Assembly: GCA_016707115.1 (NCBI GenBank)
Contig: JADJIH010000022.1
Location: 1-48,908 of the forward strand
Origin: Ignavibacteriales bacterium
GTDB lineage: Bacteria; Bacteroidota; Ignavibacteria; Ignavibacteriales; Ignavibacteriaceae
Length of the DNA stretch: 48,908 bases
Reading direction: 5' to 3'
The notes beneath the pieces were generated by a model that saw only the letters and a program-made list of their open reading frames with translations, searched no databases and was not told where the DNA came from. Positions 1 through 9,013 of this stretch are shown here, in pieces; the stretch's first letter is position 1; each line of letters opens with the position of its first letter. The position numbers were made by a program, and so were the translations under genes.

Positions 1-1668
1 AAAATTATTTACTCAATGGTTGGAGTAAGCAAATTCTATAACAACAAACCTATACTAAAAGATATTTACCTATCGTACTTCTACGGTGCAAAGATTGGTG
101 TTATCGGTTTAAACGGATCAGGTAAATCATCACTGCTAAAAATTCTTGCAGGAGTTGATAAAAACATAAACGGAGAAACAGTTGTGTCTCCCGGTTTTAC
201 TATTGGCTATCTTGAACAGGAACCGCACGTTGATGAAACTAAAACTGTAAGAGAAATTGTGCAGGAAGGTGTTCAATCAATTGTTGATTTGCTAAAACAG
301 TATGATGAAATAAATGCAAAGTTCGCAGAACCGATGGATGATGATGAAATGACAAAGCTTCTTGAGCGTCAGGGTGAAGTTCAGGAAAAACTTGAAGCAA
401 TGGGCGGATGGGATCTTGATGCACGACTTGAAATGGCGATGGATGCTTTGCGCTGTCCGCCATCGGATACTTTGTGCAAAGTTCTTTCGGGCGGAGAGCG
501 AAGACGTGTTGCGCTTTGCAGATTGCTTCTTCAAAAACCTGATATACTTTTACTCGATGAACCAACAAACCATCTTGATGCGGAAACAGTTGCGTGGTTA
601 GAACATCATCTGCAAAAGTATGAAGGAACAGTTATAGCAGTAACACACGATAGATATTTTCTTGATAACGTTGCAGGCTGGATACTTGAACTTGATCGCG
701 GTGAAGGAATTCCGTGGAAAGGAAATTACTCCTCGTGGCTTGAGCAGAAACAGGAAAGATTGCGCGTTGAAGAAAAACGTGAAAGCGATAGACAAAAAAC
801 TTTACAGCGCGAACTTGAATGGATAAGAATGAGTCCGAAAGCGCGTCACGCAAAATCACAATCAAGAATTACTTCTTATGAAAATCTTCTTAAGGAAGAA
901 AAGGAAAAAGGACAAAAAGATCTTGAGCTTTACATTCCCGTTGCAGAACGTCTTGGCGATATCGTAATTGAAACAGAAAAACTTAGTAAGGCTTACGGTG
1001 ATAATATTTTAATTGATGATCTAACCTTCTCAATTCCTCCCGGGGCTGTTGTTGGAATTATTGGTGCTAACGGTGCTGGTAAAACAACTTTGTTCAGAAT
1101 GATTACAGGACAGGAAAAACCAGATAGCGGAAATATTAAGATAGGTTCAACAGTTAAGCTTTCGTATGTAGATCAATCTAGAGATGCATTGAATCCGGAA
1201 AAAAGTATTTGGGAATTAATCTCCAACGGAGAAGATACAATTATGCTTGGCAACAGGCAGGTAAACTCACGCGCGTACGTTGCACAGTTTAATTTTTCAG
1301 GTGCGGATCAGCAGAAAAAAGTCAGTATGCTTTCCGGCGGAGAAAGAAATCGTGTGCATCTTGCAATGATGTTAAAGCAAGGCGCAAATGTTATTCTGCT
1401 TGATGAACCAACAAACGATCTTGATGTAAATACTTTACGTGCACTTGAAGAAGGAATTGAAAAATTTGCCGGATGTGTGTTAGTAATAAGTCACGATAGA
1501 TGGTTTTTGGATAGAATAGCAACACACATTTTAGCGTTTGAAGATGAAAGCAAAGTTGTCTGGTTTGATGGAAACTATTCCGAGTACGAAGAAAAACGAA
1601 AAGAAAGATTAGGCATCGCAGCAGATCAGCCGCATAGAATTAAGTACAGGCATTTAACGAGAGGTTAG
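1..1668 (+). CDS. ettA: Energy-dependent translational throttle protein EttA (ABC-F), 5' end outside window
   Basis: Cytosolic ABC-F ATPase that binds the ribosomal E site and gates the first elongation steps according to ATP/ADP state (family knowledge). The frame is open from base 1 (KIIYSM...), and E. coli EttA has residues before this point, so the true start lies upstream; the ATG at 16 is internal. About 555 codons are visible, close to the family length. Counting from the Met at 16, the first ABC domain has Walker A GLNGSGKSS (31-39), signature LSGGERRR (157-164) and Walker B LLLDEPTNHLD. A basic linker of the P-site-tRNA-interacting type follows (RMSPKARHAKSQSR). The second domain has GANGAGKTT (about 350), LSGGERNR (about 439) and ILLDEPTNDLD. 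The end (IKYRHLTRG) resembles other EttA tails. No membrane segments, as expected. No frame damage seen. Confidence 0.95.
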   Translation, partial: KIIYSMVGVSKFYNNKPILKDIYLSYFYGAKIGVIGLNGSGKSSLLKILAGVDKNINGETVVSPGFTIGYLEQEPHVDETKTVREIVQEGVQSIVDLLKQYDEINAKFAEPMDDDEMTKLLERQGEVQEKLEAMGGWDLDARLEMAMDALRCPPSDTLCKVLSGGERRRVALCRLLLQKPDILLLDEPTNHLDAETVAWLEHHLQKYEGTVIAVTHDRYFLDNVAGWILELDRGEGIPWKGNYSSWLEQKQERLRVEEKRESDRQKTLQRELEWIRMSPKARHAKSQSRITSYENLLKEEKEKGQKDLELYIPVAERLGDIVIETEKLSKAYGDNILIDDLTFSIPPGAVVGIIGANGAGKTTLFRMITGQEKPDSGNIKIGSTVKLSYVDQSRDALNPEKSIWELISNGEDTIMLGNRQVNSRAYVAQFNFSGADQQKKVSMLSGGERNRVHLAMMLKQGANVILLDEPTNDLDVNTLRALEEGIEKFAGCVLVISHDRWFLDRIATHILAFEDESKVVWFDGNYSEYEEKRKERLGIAADQPHRIKYRHLTRG

Positions 1669-1690
1669 AAGCCTAATGGTAAGTAATAAA

Positions 1691-1869
1691 GGTCGCTCCG
1701 ATGGAGCTATCCAAAGTTTGTAATCAGGTTAATTACAAACGGTTCGTTCCTATGGAACTGGTAAATGAAATGATTTAGTTTTCAGAAAGAATTTGAACTT
1801 ACTCCGTTAGGAGTAAACTGTTTGTAACAAAAGAACGAACGAAAATTAAAAGTCCCTTAGGGACGACCT
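1691..1869. repeat. REP-like unit 1 upstream of Y1 transposase
   Basis: A unit of about 179 bp holding a series of small palindromes: GCTCC-GAT-GGAGC (1695-1707), a 9-bp hairpin GTTTGTAAT/ATTACAAAC (1716-1740), GTTCC-TAT-GGAAC (1746-1758), ACTCC-GTTA-GGAGT (1801-1814) and GTCCC-TTA-GGGAC (1852-1864). The outer ends GGTCG and CGACC are complementary, so the whole unit could fold as a multi-arm structure. This suits a substrate for the adjacent HUH transposase, but that role is inference. Confidence 0.8.
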
Positions 1870-1892
1870 GTCTATTATTATGCATTAAAAAA

Positions 1893-2074
1893 GGTCGCTC
1901 CCACGGAGCTAGTTTATGTTTGGCTGGTTTTGTATTACAAACAGTTCGTTCCTACGGAACTTGTAAATAAAAATGATTAGTTTTCAAAGAAGAAATTGAA
2001 TTAACTCCGATAGGAATAAACTGTTTGTAATAAAACGAAATAAAAAAACTATTAAAGTCCCATCGGGACGACCT
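1893..2074. repeat. REP-like unit 2 upstream of Y1 transposase
   Basis: A second, near-identical copy of the preceding unit in the same orientation and with the same order of arms: GGTCGCTCC/GGAGCT at the left, GTTCC/GGAAC, ACTCC/GGAGT, and GTCCC/GGGACGACC at the right. Loop bases differ from unit 1 while stems are kept (for example loop CAC instead of GAT, and ATC instead of TTA), which points to selection on structure. It ends about 30 bp before the transposase start. Confidence 0.8.
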
Positions 2075-2103
2075 GTTTATAATTAAGTATTTTGGGAATT
2101 AAT

Positions 2104-2571
2104 TTGGCTAACACATATTCACAAATATACACTCACATTGTCTTTGCTGTTAAAGGAAGGCAAAACCTAATTAATCCAAATATCAGGGAAGAACTTCACA
2201 AATACATAACAGGCATCATTACTAACCGTGATCAAAAACTTCTTTCAATATTTTGCATGCCTGATCATACACATTTGCTAATTGGTTTAAAACCATCAAT
2301 TAATATTTCTGATCTTGTGAGAGATATAAAAGCTGGTTCATCAAAATTTATTAATGATAAAAAATTAATTAAAGGAAAATTCAGCTGGCAGGAAGGATTT
2401 GGTGTGTTCTCCTATTCACGCAGTCAGATTGATACCGTCATAAAATATATCCAGAATCAGGAAAAGCATCACCATAAAAAATCGTTTAAAGAAGAGTACA
2501 TAGACTTTCTTGAAAAGTTTGCAGTTGAATACGATGAGAAGTATTTGTTTGAGTGGATTGATGTATCTTAA
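2104..2571 (+). CDS. REP-associated / IS200-type Y1 tyrosine transposase
   Basis: Single-domain HUH transposase (Y1_Tnp, RAYT-like) that nicks and joins single-stranded DNA at hairpins. Visible hallmarks are the HxH metal-binding motif in CMPDHTHLLIGL and the candidate catalytic tyrosine in VIKYIQNQEKHHHKK. The tail EEYIDFLEKF...YDEKYLFEWI is typical of the Bacteroidota members of this family. Length is about 155 aa, normal for the family. I place the start at TTG 2104 (LANTYSQIY), because relatives begin MANTY and a GGGA lies 6 nt upstream; the frame is also open from TTG 2092. It is flanked by two full REP-like units upstream and a half unit downstream. No OrfB/TnpB partner is present. The frame is intact, so the enzyme may be active. 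Confidence 0.88.
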   Translation: MANTYSQIYTHIVFAVKGRQNLINPNIREELHKYITGIITNRDQKLLSIFCMPDHTHLLIGLKPSINISDLVRDIKAGSSKFINDKKLIKGKFSWQEGFGVFSYSRSQIDTVIKYIQNQEKHHHKKSFKEEYIDFLEKFAVEYDEKYLFEWIDVS

Positions 2572-2585
2572 CATTATCAACTATA

Positions 2586-2654
2586 GGTCGCTCCGATGGA
2601 GCTAATTTATTTTTTTGTTTTAGAAAATTACAAACAGTGCGTCCCCTTGGGACT
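2586..2654. repeat. Truncated REP-like unit downstream of transposase
   Basis: This has only the left half of the unit: GGTCGCTCC-GAT-GGAGCT, then ATTACAAACAG and a changed second arm GTCCC-CTT-GGGAC. The spacer that follows (to about 2700) resembles the mid-unit spacer of units 1 and 2 (AATAAATGAATTAGTTT). The right half with ACTCC/GGAGT and GGGACGACC is missing. Confidence 0.65.
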
Positions 2655-2758
2655 TAGAAAAACAGAATAATAAATGAATTAGTTTAAGTAAGTTTTATAA
2701 CTTAATTACTAAATATGTTCTATTTTATCAAACAATCAGGAGAGGCTCGGGTTACATT

Positions 2759-3388
2759 ATGAAAAAATTATTGTTCGCATTCTTTGCTCTTACTTTTACA
2801 ATTGCTTGCTCTAAAACAGAGGAACAAAAACCAGAAACAACAGATCAGCAAACTGTTACTACACAAGAAGCACCAAAACCTGTTGTTAGTAATAGGTATG
2901 GAGTTAAATCCGGCGTAATCTTTTACAATGCGCCTATGGGTACAAAGCAGGAACTGTACTTTGATGATTACGGCGCAAAAGAAGTTTCTATTACTTCTAT
3001 AGATTTAGGAATAGCCAAAACCAAATCTATAGATATTAGGAAAGATGGATTCAGCTACACATACGAAGAAGGTAAAACTGAGGGAACTAAAAAAGCCTGG
3101 TATGCTCCAGCCAGTACCGATTATTCAAAAGCCGATCCTAAAACACTTGAGCGTTACAAAGTAAAAGATCTTGGAACCGAAATCATTGCAGGAAAAGATT
3201 GTAAAAAATTCAGTGCAGAGTTTGGTAACTCACCAATTGTTTCCTGGACTTGGAACAACATTCTTATTAAGTCCGTAACCAAAATGGGCGGAACAGATTT
3301 TGTTATCGAGGCAACTAAAATTCAGGACGGCTCTGTTGATTCTAAAATATTTGAACTGCCTGCTGGTGTAACTTTTAAAGAGATGTAG
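2759..3388 (+). CDS. Predicted lipoprotein of unknown function
   Basis: 209 aa with a signal peptide ending in a lipobox (MKKLLFAFFALTFTIAC, acylated Cys at residue 18). A short polar Glu/Thr/Gln-rich linker follows, then a globular part from about residue 45 (NRYGVKSGVIFYNAPMGTKQ). The pattern of short beta strands, ending in KIFELPAGVTFKEM, is that of a periplasmic or surface lipoprotein with a lipoprotein-carrier-like fold, but I do not recognise a named family. An AGGAGAGG lies 13 nt before the ATG. It is a single-gene unit, followed by a convergent hairpin terminator. The frame is clean. Function unknown. Confidence 0.75.
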   Translation: MKKLLFAFFALTFTIACSKTEEQKPETTDQQTVTTQEAPKPVVSNRYGVKSGVIFYNAPMGTKQELYFDDYGAKEVSITSIDLGIAKTKSIDIRKDGFSYTYEEGKTEGTKKAWYAPASTDYSKADPKTLERYKVKDLGTEIIAGKDCKKFSAEFGNSPIVSWTWNNILIKSVTKMGGTDFVIEATKIQDGSVDSKIFELPAGVTFKEM

Positions 3389-3394
3389 ATTTTA

Positions 3395-3458
3395 TTTTGC
3401 GTCTTGGCGCCTTTGCGAGAAACAAAAAAACATTTCGCAGAGACGCTAAGTCGCAAAG
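3395..3458. terminator. Bidirectional hairpin between convergent genes
   Basis: Imperfect inverted repeat: left arm TTTTGCGTCTTGGCGCCTTT (3395-3414) against right arm CGCAGAGACGCTAAGTCGCA (3436-3455). It separates a plus-strand lipoprotein gene from a minus-strand secreted-protein gene. The same GCGTCTTTGCG-type sequence recurs at 42464 and 44752, so it is a dispersed element that may serve as a terminator. Confidence 0.55.
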
Positions 3459-3468
3459 TAAATAATTA

Positions 3469-4740
3469 TCATTTTATGAGCATCATTTTTTTTGTTTGAA
3501 CAAAATTGCCGGCTTTAAGTTGATAAAAATATATCCCGCTCGGCAGTGTGGCATTTGCAATGTACGATTTAGTATGAATACCTGCCTCATAAAATCCATC
3601 GACAATTGTTTCAATTTCTCTTCCAATTGCATCATACAGTTTGATTGATTGCCAACTGCTGATTGGTGACTGCCAACTGATCTTTGTACTTGGATTGAAT
3701 GGATTAGGATAATTTTGTTCAAGAATAAATTCTGTTGCCGTAATTTGTTGTTCATTTATACCTGTTACGATAGAATCAACGATTGAATATGTAACCCAGC
3801 CATCATCAGTGGAGTAGATATGATTCAGATTTATTAGATACGAGGTCTTAGAGTTAAAGAATTCGAAATTAGTATTTCTATCATCCCAATTGGTAAATGT
3901 TTGCAGTGTGTCCCATAACATTCCGCCATCGGTCGTGTTCATTATGCCCGACCAATCTATCGACCAACCTATTTGTGAGGATATAAATTCAAAATCTAAA
4001 GTCCACTTACCAAACTATATGGTTTCCCAAGTAGTTCCCGGCATCAGTTGTTTTAGCAGCGAGAAAGAATCCCAAACAAAGATTCCCAAAAGCACCTATT
4101 ATACATTCATTGTTAGAAATAACTTAATTTTATCATAATACACAGACTCATTTAAACCACCTCCTTCAAAATAAGAGCGGTTCCAGGTTTCTCCTTGATC
4201 AGTTGTTTTATAAATGTAACGAATACCTGTTATGCCCCAGGGACTAGGATTAGTAAAACATATATATCCGATTGAATCTTTATAAAAAGAGATATCGTAT
4301 ATTTGTCCTAAGGTATCAGTTACCAATTCCCAATTCTGCCCTTGATCAACACTTTTATATAAACGACCACTATCGTCAGCAAAACCAATTGAATCATTTG
4401 CAAATTCAATATCATACCCGTAAAAGGCTAAGGGAAATTCATATTCTTGTACCCAATTTAATCCACCATTACTTGAACGAAGAAGAGTATTCCTCAAACT
4501 AAGCCAGCCATTTTGTTCATCAACAAACGTAATTTTCCCTGAAGTGTCTATCCGTGAATCATAGATTCTTATCCAATCTGTACCAGCATTAGTTGTTTTC
4601 CATAAATACCCATTGGTGCTTAAAATCCAGCCGTTGTGATCGTCAAGAAAAAATATATCGCTATAGTTGTGGATAGCTTGTGAAAAGAAGTGTGTGTTTG
4701 AAAATATTACAAGTAAAAAAACTATTGTAAACCGTTTCAT
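3469..4740 (-). pseudogene. Sorting-tail (T9SS) secreted YCF48-like repeat protein, broken frames
   Basis: Reconstructed as one gene that reads in two main pieces, 4740-4099 and about 4030-3469. The N-terminus is a signal peptide (MKRFTIVFLLVIFSNTHFFSQ). Repeats of the type DDHNGWILSTNGYLWKTT and SIGFADDSGRLYKSVDQG follow, resembling YCF48/BNR-like beta-propeller repeats. The C-terminus is a type IX secretion sorting tail (NYPNPFNPSTKISW ... GIYFYQLKAG ... TKKMMLIK). Between the pieces the expected protein (NNECIIGAFGN..., then TTDAGTTWETI) can be read only by changing frame twice, near 4110 and near 4040, and by passing an in-frame TAG near 4020. The protein would be surface-exposed or secreted. 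Either a pseudogene or a badly sequenced stretch; three separate lesions favour decay. Confidence 0.7.
3651..3678. repeat. Four 7-bp near-repeats in sorting tail (class 1, degenerate)
   Basis: Heptamers GCCAACT, GCTGATT, GGTGACT and GCCAACT follow one another without spacing. On the minus (coding) strand they encode the SWQSPISSWQ segment between NPST and IKLYD. Confidence 0.7.
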
Positions 4741-4831
4741 TTTATTCCCTTTTAAAATGGTGGATTACTAAACAAATATTATAAGCGATTATAAGATAAC
4801 AATCGCCATTGCAATGTCAACCGTGCGGAAT

Positions 4832-6227
4832 CTACTTCCTGTACTGCTTTATAAACTCTTCAACTTCAGGCAAGCCGCCTTGATAAATTAAATAACCATT
4901 ACTTGGTTCGCGTTCTGTTATTTCTCCTGCAATTGGAGTTAACATAATTTCTTTTACTTTTTCTAAATCATCTGTTTGCCCAAATGCCCAACCGAGTTTC
5001 ATATAAGCAACTTCCGGTAACATGTTTGCAGCAGGAATAACACCAAGCTCCATCATATCTCTGCCGGTATCGTAAACATACATTTGCACATATCCCCAAA
5101 GTGTTTGAACTGTCATATAAACCGCAACACCTTTTTCCTTTGCACGCTTAAGTGCGGGATAAAGTGGTTTGTTAACATGTCCTAATCCTGTACCTGCAAT
5201 TACAATTCCTTTGTAACCATTATCTATTAAGGAATCAATCATATCCGGTTTCATATTCGGATAGTAATAAACAATTGCAACTCTGTCATCAAAAACAGCG
5301 TTAACTTTTACATCGTTATCAAATCTTCTTCGTTTATAATCATCACGGATTGGTGTTACTTTATCTCGACTTACTGTTGCTATTGGAATATCACCAATTG
5401 TTCTAAAAGTTGAACGATAACTTGAATGCATTTTTCTTACACGTGTTCCGCGATGAAGCAATCCGTACATATCACTAGTTGGACCAAACATACAAACCAT
5501 TACTTCTGCAATATCACTTATCGCTGCAGTTGTTACAGAATGAATAAGATTAAGTGCTGCATCTGATGAAGGTCTATCGCTCGAACGCTGCGAACCAACC
5601 ATTACAATCGGAACAGGAGAATCCTGTACCATAAAAGAAAGTATTGCCGCTGTGTGATGCATTGTATCTGTTCCATGTCCGATTACAATTCCCTGTACAC
5701 CTTTTTCAATTTCTCTACCTATTGCTTCAGCAAGTCCGATCCATTGTTCCGGCCCCATATTTTCGCTAAACACACCATACAGTTTTTCGGTATCAAGATT
5801 ACAAATATCTGCAAGCTCAGGAACTGAACCATAAAGTTCTCCTGGTGAAAATGCTGGTATAACAGCACCAGTTCTATAATCTAGGCGCGAAGCTATTGTT
5901 CCACCAGTACCGAGTAATTTTACATTTGGTTTTTTGGGATCGTAAGGAAAATCTTTTTCAGGAATCTTATAATGAGCTTCTTTTCTTCCGAAGATTTTTA
6001 CGTCTCTTTATTTTTTCTGCAGCAATTCCAATGTTATAACCAATTGGCATTTTAAGAACGATGTGAAATTCATCTGCAGTTTCTGAACGGGGTAAAATTA
6101 ATCCTTTAAAACTTCCTTCATCTGTAAGAATTTCTACATCACTCCAGATTGGTGTTTTAAATTTTTGCAGAGTGTTTAAAGCAACTCCACGATAACCTTT
6201 GTAATCTTCTAAATTTATCTCTGCCAT
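4832..6227 (-). CDS. gatD: Archaeal-type Glu-tRNA(Gln) amidotransferase subunit GatD, one frameshift
   Basis: GatD is the asparaginase-like subunit that frees ammonia from Gln or Asn for GatE, so that Glu-tRNA(Gln) becomes Gln-tRNA(Gln). Reconstructed as about 464 codons, near the archaeal length. Piece 1 (6227-about 6003) is the small N-terminal beta-barrel domain (EDYKGYRG ... GLILPRSE ... FHIVLKMPIGYNIGI). Piece 2 runs from about 6003 to 4832 and starts VKIFGRKEAHYKIPEKDFPY. It then shows the catalytic motifs LLGTGGTIASRLDYRTGAV and GHGTDTMHHTAA, the VGSQRSSDRPSSDAALN block, and GTGLGH. A single extra base near 6001-6008 (AAAGAGACGT on the coding strand) separates the two frames; removing one A gives IKDVKIFGRKE. 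The Met at GTG 5773 is internal. It is the last gene of a gatE-BRO-gatD series and overlaps the corrected end of the BRO gene. Identity is clear; whether the frameshift is real is not. Confidence 0.9.
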
Positions 6228-7061
6228 TATTTTAATTTCTTTTTATCATTTAAATAATTTTTTGCATTAAGTCTTGTAACTACCTTCTTGCCTGTTTTTT
6301 TCTTCAATTTCTTTTCGCGTATTTCCAGCAATTGTTCCTCCTTGATTAGCAATAGTTTTGTTTTCAGTAAATGTTTTTGGTTTCTTTTCTTTGCTAATTT
6401 CTGTTGTGGTCGCTTCGGCAAGCATATTTAGAACAAGTTCTAAATTGCTCATGTTATCTCTTAGATTTTCTTTTTTTAGTCCCTTATGCTTTTTGTATTG
6501 CTTAACAGAAAAACTGCTCCAGGCTTTTGTAATTTCGTCCGTAAGAATCGCATATTCTTGTCCTTTTAATACACCCCATTTTTCCCATTCATCAGTAAGA
6601 TCTTTTCGCACCTCAATGCTTTTTAAACGTTGATTAATCCATTCTTTGCTGTATCCTTTTTTAAGATAAGTTTCCATCAAACGATCGATACCAATTTCCG
6701 GATCCTCTATTTCATCAATGCGTTCTCTTGCTACTTTGGCAAGCCATAATTTAAATGGTTCAGCTTTTGGTGAGGGAACGCTTTGGATTAAACGGAACAA
6801 TTGCTCTGTATCGGCAGCATCGGTATTATAATTTTTACCATCGCTTGAAAGCATTTTCAGTTGACTACAATTTGTAGCCAACTCACTTCCTTCTTTTTTA
6901 AGACGGGTTTTTAATACGCTCCAATACTTTCTTGGATTAGGGCTTTCAGTTAAAACTCCAACGACATCAACAACAGAGAAATACCATTTTTCTTGTTCAT
7001 CATCCCAATGTGAGCGTATTTTCTTTTGCTCAAATACTTTTATTGCGTTTTGTCTATTCAT
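6227..7061 (-). CDS. BRO-family / phage antirepressor-type protein, C-terminal frameshift
   Basis: Bro-N domain protein of the type spread by phages and mobile elements and common in Bacteroidota; proposed DNA-binding antirepressors, function mostly untested. The N-terminal BRO core reads FEQKKIRSHWDDEQEKWYFS and VVDVVGVLTES (residues 9-40), followed by the usual FRLIQSVPSPKAEPFKLWLA, ERIDEIEDPEIGIDRL, AILTDEITKAW and NLELVLNMLAEATTTEIS blocks. As read, the frame ends at 6267 with an unusual tail. A run of seven T (6295-6301) shifts the frame; with six, the tail becomes KKTGKKVVTRLNAKNYL, usual for the family, ending at 6227 on the first base of gatD. It starts 12 nt after the gatE stop, so it is probably cotranscribed with gatE and gatD. 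Confidence 0.85.
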
Positions 7062-7073
7062 AATTCATAAAAA

Positions 7074-8987
7074 TTATTTATTTAAAAAACCAATTATATC
7101 AGCAACAACTTTTGCAGAGATTCTTCCGCGAAGTTTTTTCATTATCATTCCCATCAACAAAATGCTTTTACTGTTTGGATTATAAATAGTCATCTTATCA
7201 CAATCTGAATTTGCAGAATTAATTATTTCATCAACTTCTTTTTTGCTGGCAGGACTTTGAATTACTTCTTCAGTAAACATTCCGAGCTCTGCAACTGTTT
7301 GTAAAGTTGTTAACAAAGCATCTTGTGGAATTTTTTTATCCGCAAAGGATTTAAGAATTTCTTCAAACATACTTTTGTTAAGCCATTCAGTCGTAACGCC
7401 TCGTTTTCTCAATCTCTTTGGGTATTGGATAAGAAACACGGCAACTGTAGTTGGATTTATTTTCCAATCGAGTACAGCTTTCTTAAAAAGCTCTGCATAA
7501 GGAGAAATAGAAAGTTCTTCAATAGTATCTTTGGGAATTCCTAGTTTGATATAACATTCAATTCTTTTCCAGAATTGTTCGGGTAACCATGATTTTATCT
7601 GCTCAATTTTTTCTTTCGTAATTTTTTTCGGCGGAAGATCTGTATCAGGATACATTCTATCTGCACCGGGAAGAATACGTTCAAAACCGTTTGTTCCATC
7701 GCTCATTGCTTGTCTGGTTTCAGATGGAATTCCAATTGTTGCTTCTTTAGCACGAATTATAATTTCATTAACTGCTGTTTTAACATCATCTTCACTTCCC
7801 CAAACAATTATCATCGTATCGTTATCAGCAGCGTTTGTAAACTTTTTAATTTTTAACCAATCGGCGGAACTAATCGAATCGCTCTTACTATCAGAATGAA
7901 TAAGATTTGGGATGGTAGTTAAGCATGCAATAACTCTAACCCGATCAGAAATTTCTTTTGAGAAATATGTATCTGTTTGTGTTTGCCAGTGAAGCAAATC
8001 TTTATAACCTTTTAGTACAACAGCACTTAGCTTCATACCTGAATCTGCAGCATTTTTTAATGGAGCGTAATGAACTTTCTTTAACAGTTTTGTAATGTCA
8101 TAAGATTCAGCTTTAAATGTTTCGGGAGTAATTCCGCGTTTCTTTAATTCTTCACGCAATCTTAGAAGATTCCATTGTCTCATCGCTTCATTATAAGTAA
8201 GAAGTGGAATTAAAGTTATTTGAGGAACACCTTTAATTTCAACACGAGTTCCACCTTCAACACTTACATTTACATCTTCACGAGCGGCACCCATTCCACG
8301 ACGAACTTTTTGTGTGCTTCTTACAAGCTTGCTGCATTGCCAGGCAACTTCTGCAACTTCCTGCGGAGTTTTCATTGCAGGTTCTGTTACTGTTTCGATA
8401 AGCGGCATTCCAAGTCTGTCTGTAAGATAAACTCGATCGTGACCAATATCAGAAACTTCTCTACACGAATCTTCTTCAATAGACATCTGAACAATTTTTA
8501 TTTTTCTATCTTTGTAAGGAATCCATCCATCAAGAGCATAAATTGCCGTTCGTTGAAATCCTGTTGGAATACTTCCATCCAAATATTGTTTACGTGCAAT
8601 ATGGATTTCATCAACAACATTGCAGTTGTATAATATTCCAATTCCTATTGCAATTTCAAGGGCATCTTCATTTATTAAGAAAGGCGGAGTGTCATCCATC
8701 TCATAAGTACAAACAGTTTCGCGTTTGATGTGATAAATAATATTTTTCTTTGTTTTGAATTCCATCAATGCTGTGCCGTCATAAACTCCCATTTCAGATA
8801 ACGTGGGACGCATATGACGTAATATTTCCGCATCAAATTCTCTGGTGTATTTTCCGGCTGGGCAACGGCAGAAAAGTTTTTTCTCGGTTAAAAGTTGTTG
8901 ATGAATTTCTAATCCTGATTTGAACCCGACTTTTTTATAGTCGTCTTCTGTCATTTCATGGAAAGGTTTGAAGATAAAATCATACAT
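7074..8987 (-). CDS. gatE: Archaeal-type Glu-tRNA(Gln) amidotransferase subunit GatE
   Basis: Kinase/amidotransferase subunit that phosphorylates Glu on tRNA(Gln) and transfers ammonia supplied by GatD. I start at ATG 8987 (MYDFIFKPFHEMTEDDY), giving 637 aa, the archaeal GatE size. The frame is open to 9026, but that part (MLFFYQTKKCCSL) looks noncoding and lies in the upstream terminator. GatB-like catalytic core: GLEIHQQLLTEKKLFCRC (about 22-39), FKTKKNIIYHIKRETVC, DGSIPTGFQRTA, SIEEDSC, TDRLGMPLIETVTEPAM, GAAREDVNVSV. A middle insertion of about 130 residues (TTIPNLIHSDSKSDS ... IIVWGSEDDVKTAV) corresponds to the AspRS-like GAD insert that separates GatE from bacterial GatB. The YqeY-like tail ends GRISAKVVADIIGFL. 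The frame is intact. GatDE is known as the archaeal system, so transfer is inferred. Confidence 0.92.
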   Translation of the reverse strand: MYDFIFKPFHEMTEDDYKKVGFKSGLEIHQQLLTEKKLFCRCPAGKYTREFDAEILRHMRPTLSEMGVYDGTALMEFKTKKNIIYHIKRETVCTYEMDDTPPFLINEDALEIAIGIGILYNCNVVDEIHIARKQYLDGSIPTGFQRTAIYALDGWIPYKDRKIKIVQMSIEEDSCREVSDIGHDRVYLTDRLGMPLIETVTEPAMKTPQEVAEVAWQCSKLVRSTQKVRRGMGAAREDVNVSVEGGTRVEIKGVPQITLIPLLTYNEAMRQWNLLRLREELKKRGITPETFKAESYDITKLLKKVHYAPLKNAADSGMKLSAVVLKGYKDLLHWQTQTDTYFSKEISDRVRVIACLTTIPNLIHSDSKSDSISSADWLKIKKFTNAADNDTMIIVWGSEDDVKTAVNEIIIRAKEATIGIPSETRQAMSDGTNGFERILPGADRMYPDTDLPPKKITKEKIEQIKSWLPEQFWKRIECYIKLGIPKDTIEELSISPYAELFKKAVLDWKINPTTVAVFLIQYPKRLRKRGVTTEWLNKSMFEEILKSFADKKIPQDALLTTLQTVAELGMFTEEVIQSPASKKEVDEIINSANSDCDKMTIYNPNSKSILLMGMIMKKLRGRISAKVVADIIGFLNK

Positions 8988-9013
8988 AAGTGAACAACAT
9001 TTTTTTGTTTGAT

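Noticed and set aside
5774..5990. Separate asparaginase starting at 5773
   Set aside because: The frame is open far upstream and carries the TGGTIAS catalytic motif, so the gene is GatD and not a short asparaginase.
8220..8633. Long plus-strand frame inside gatE
   Set aside because: It is the antisense shadow of a conserved gene; the Asn/Phe/Cys-rich product has no features of a real protein.
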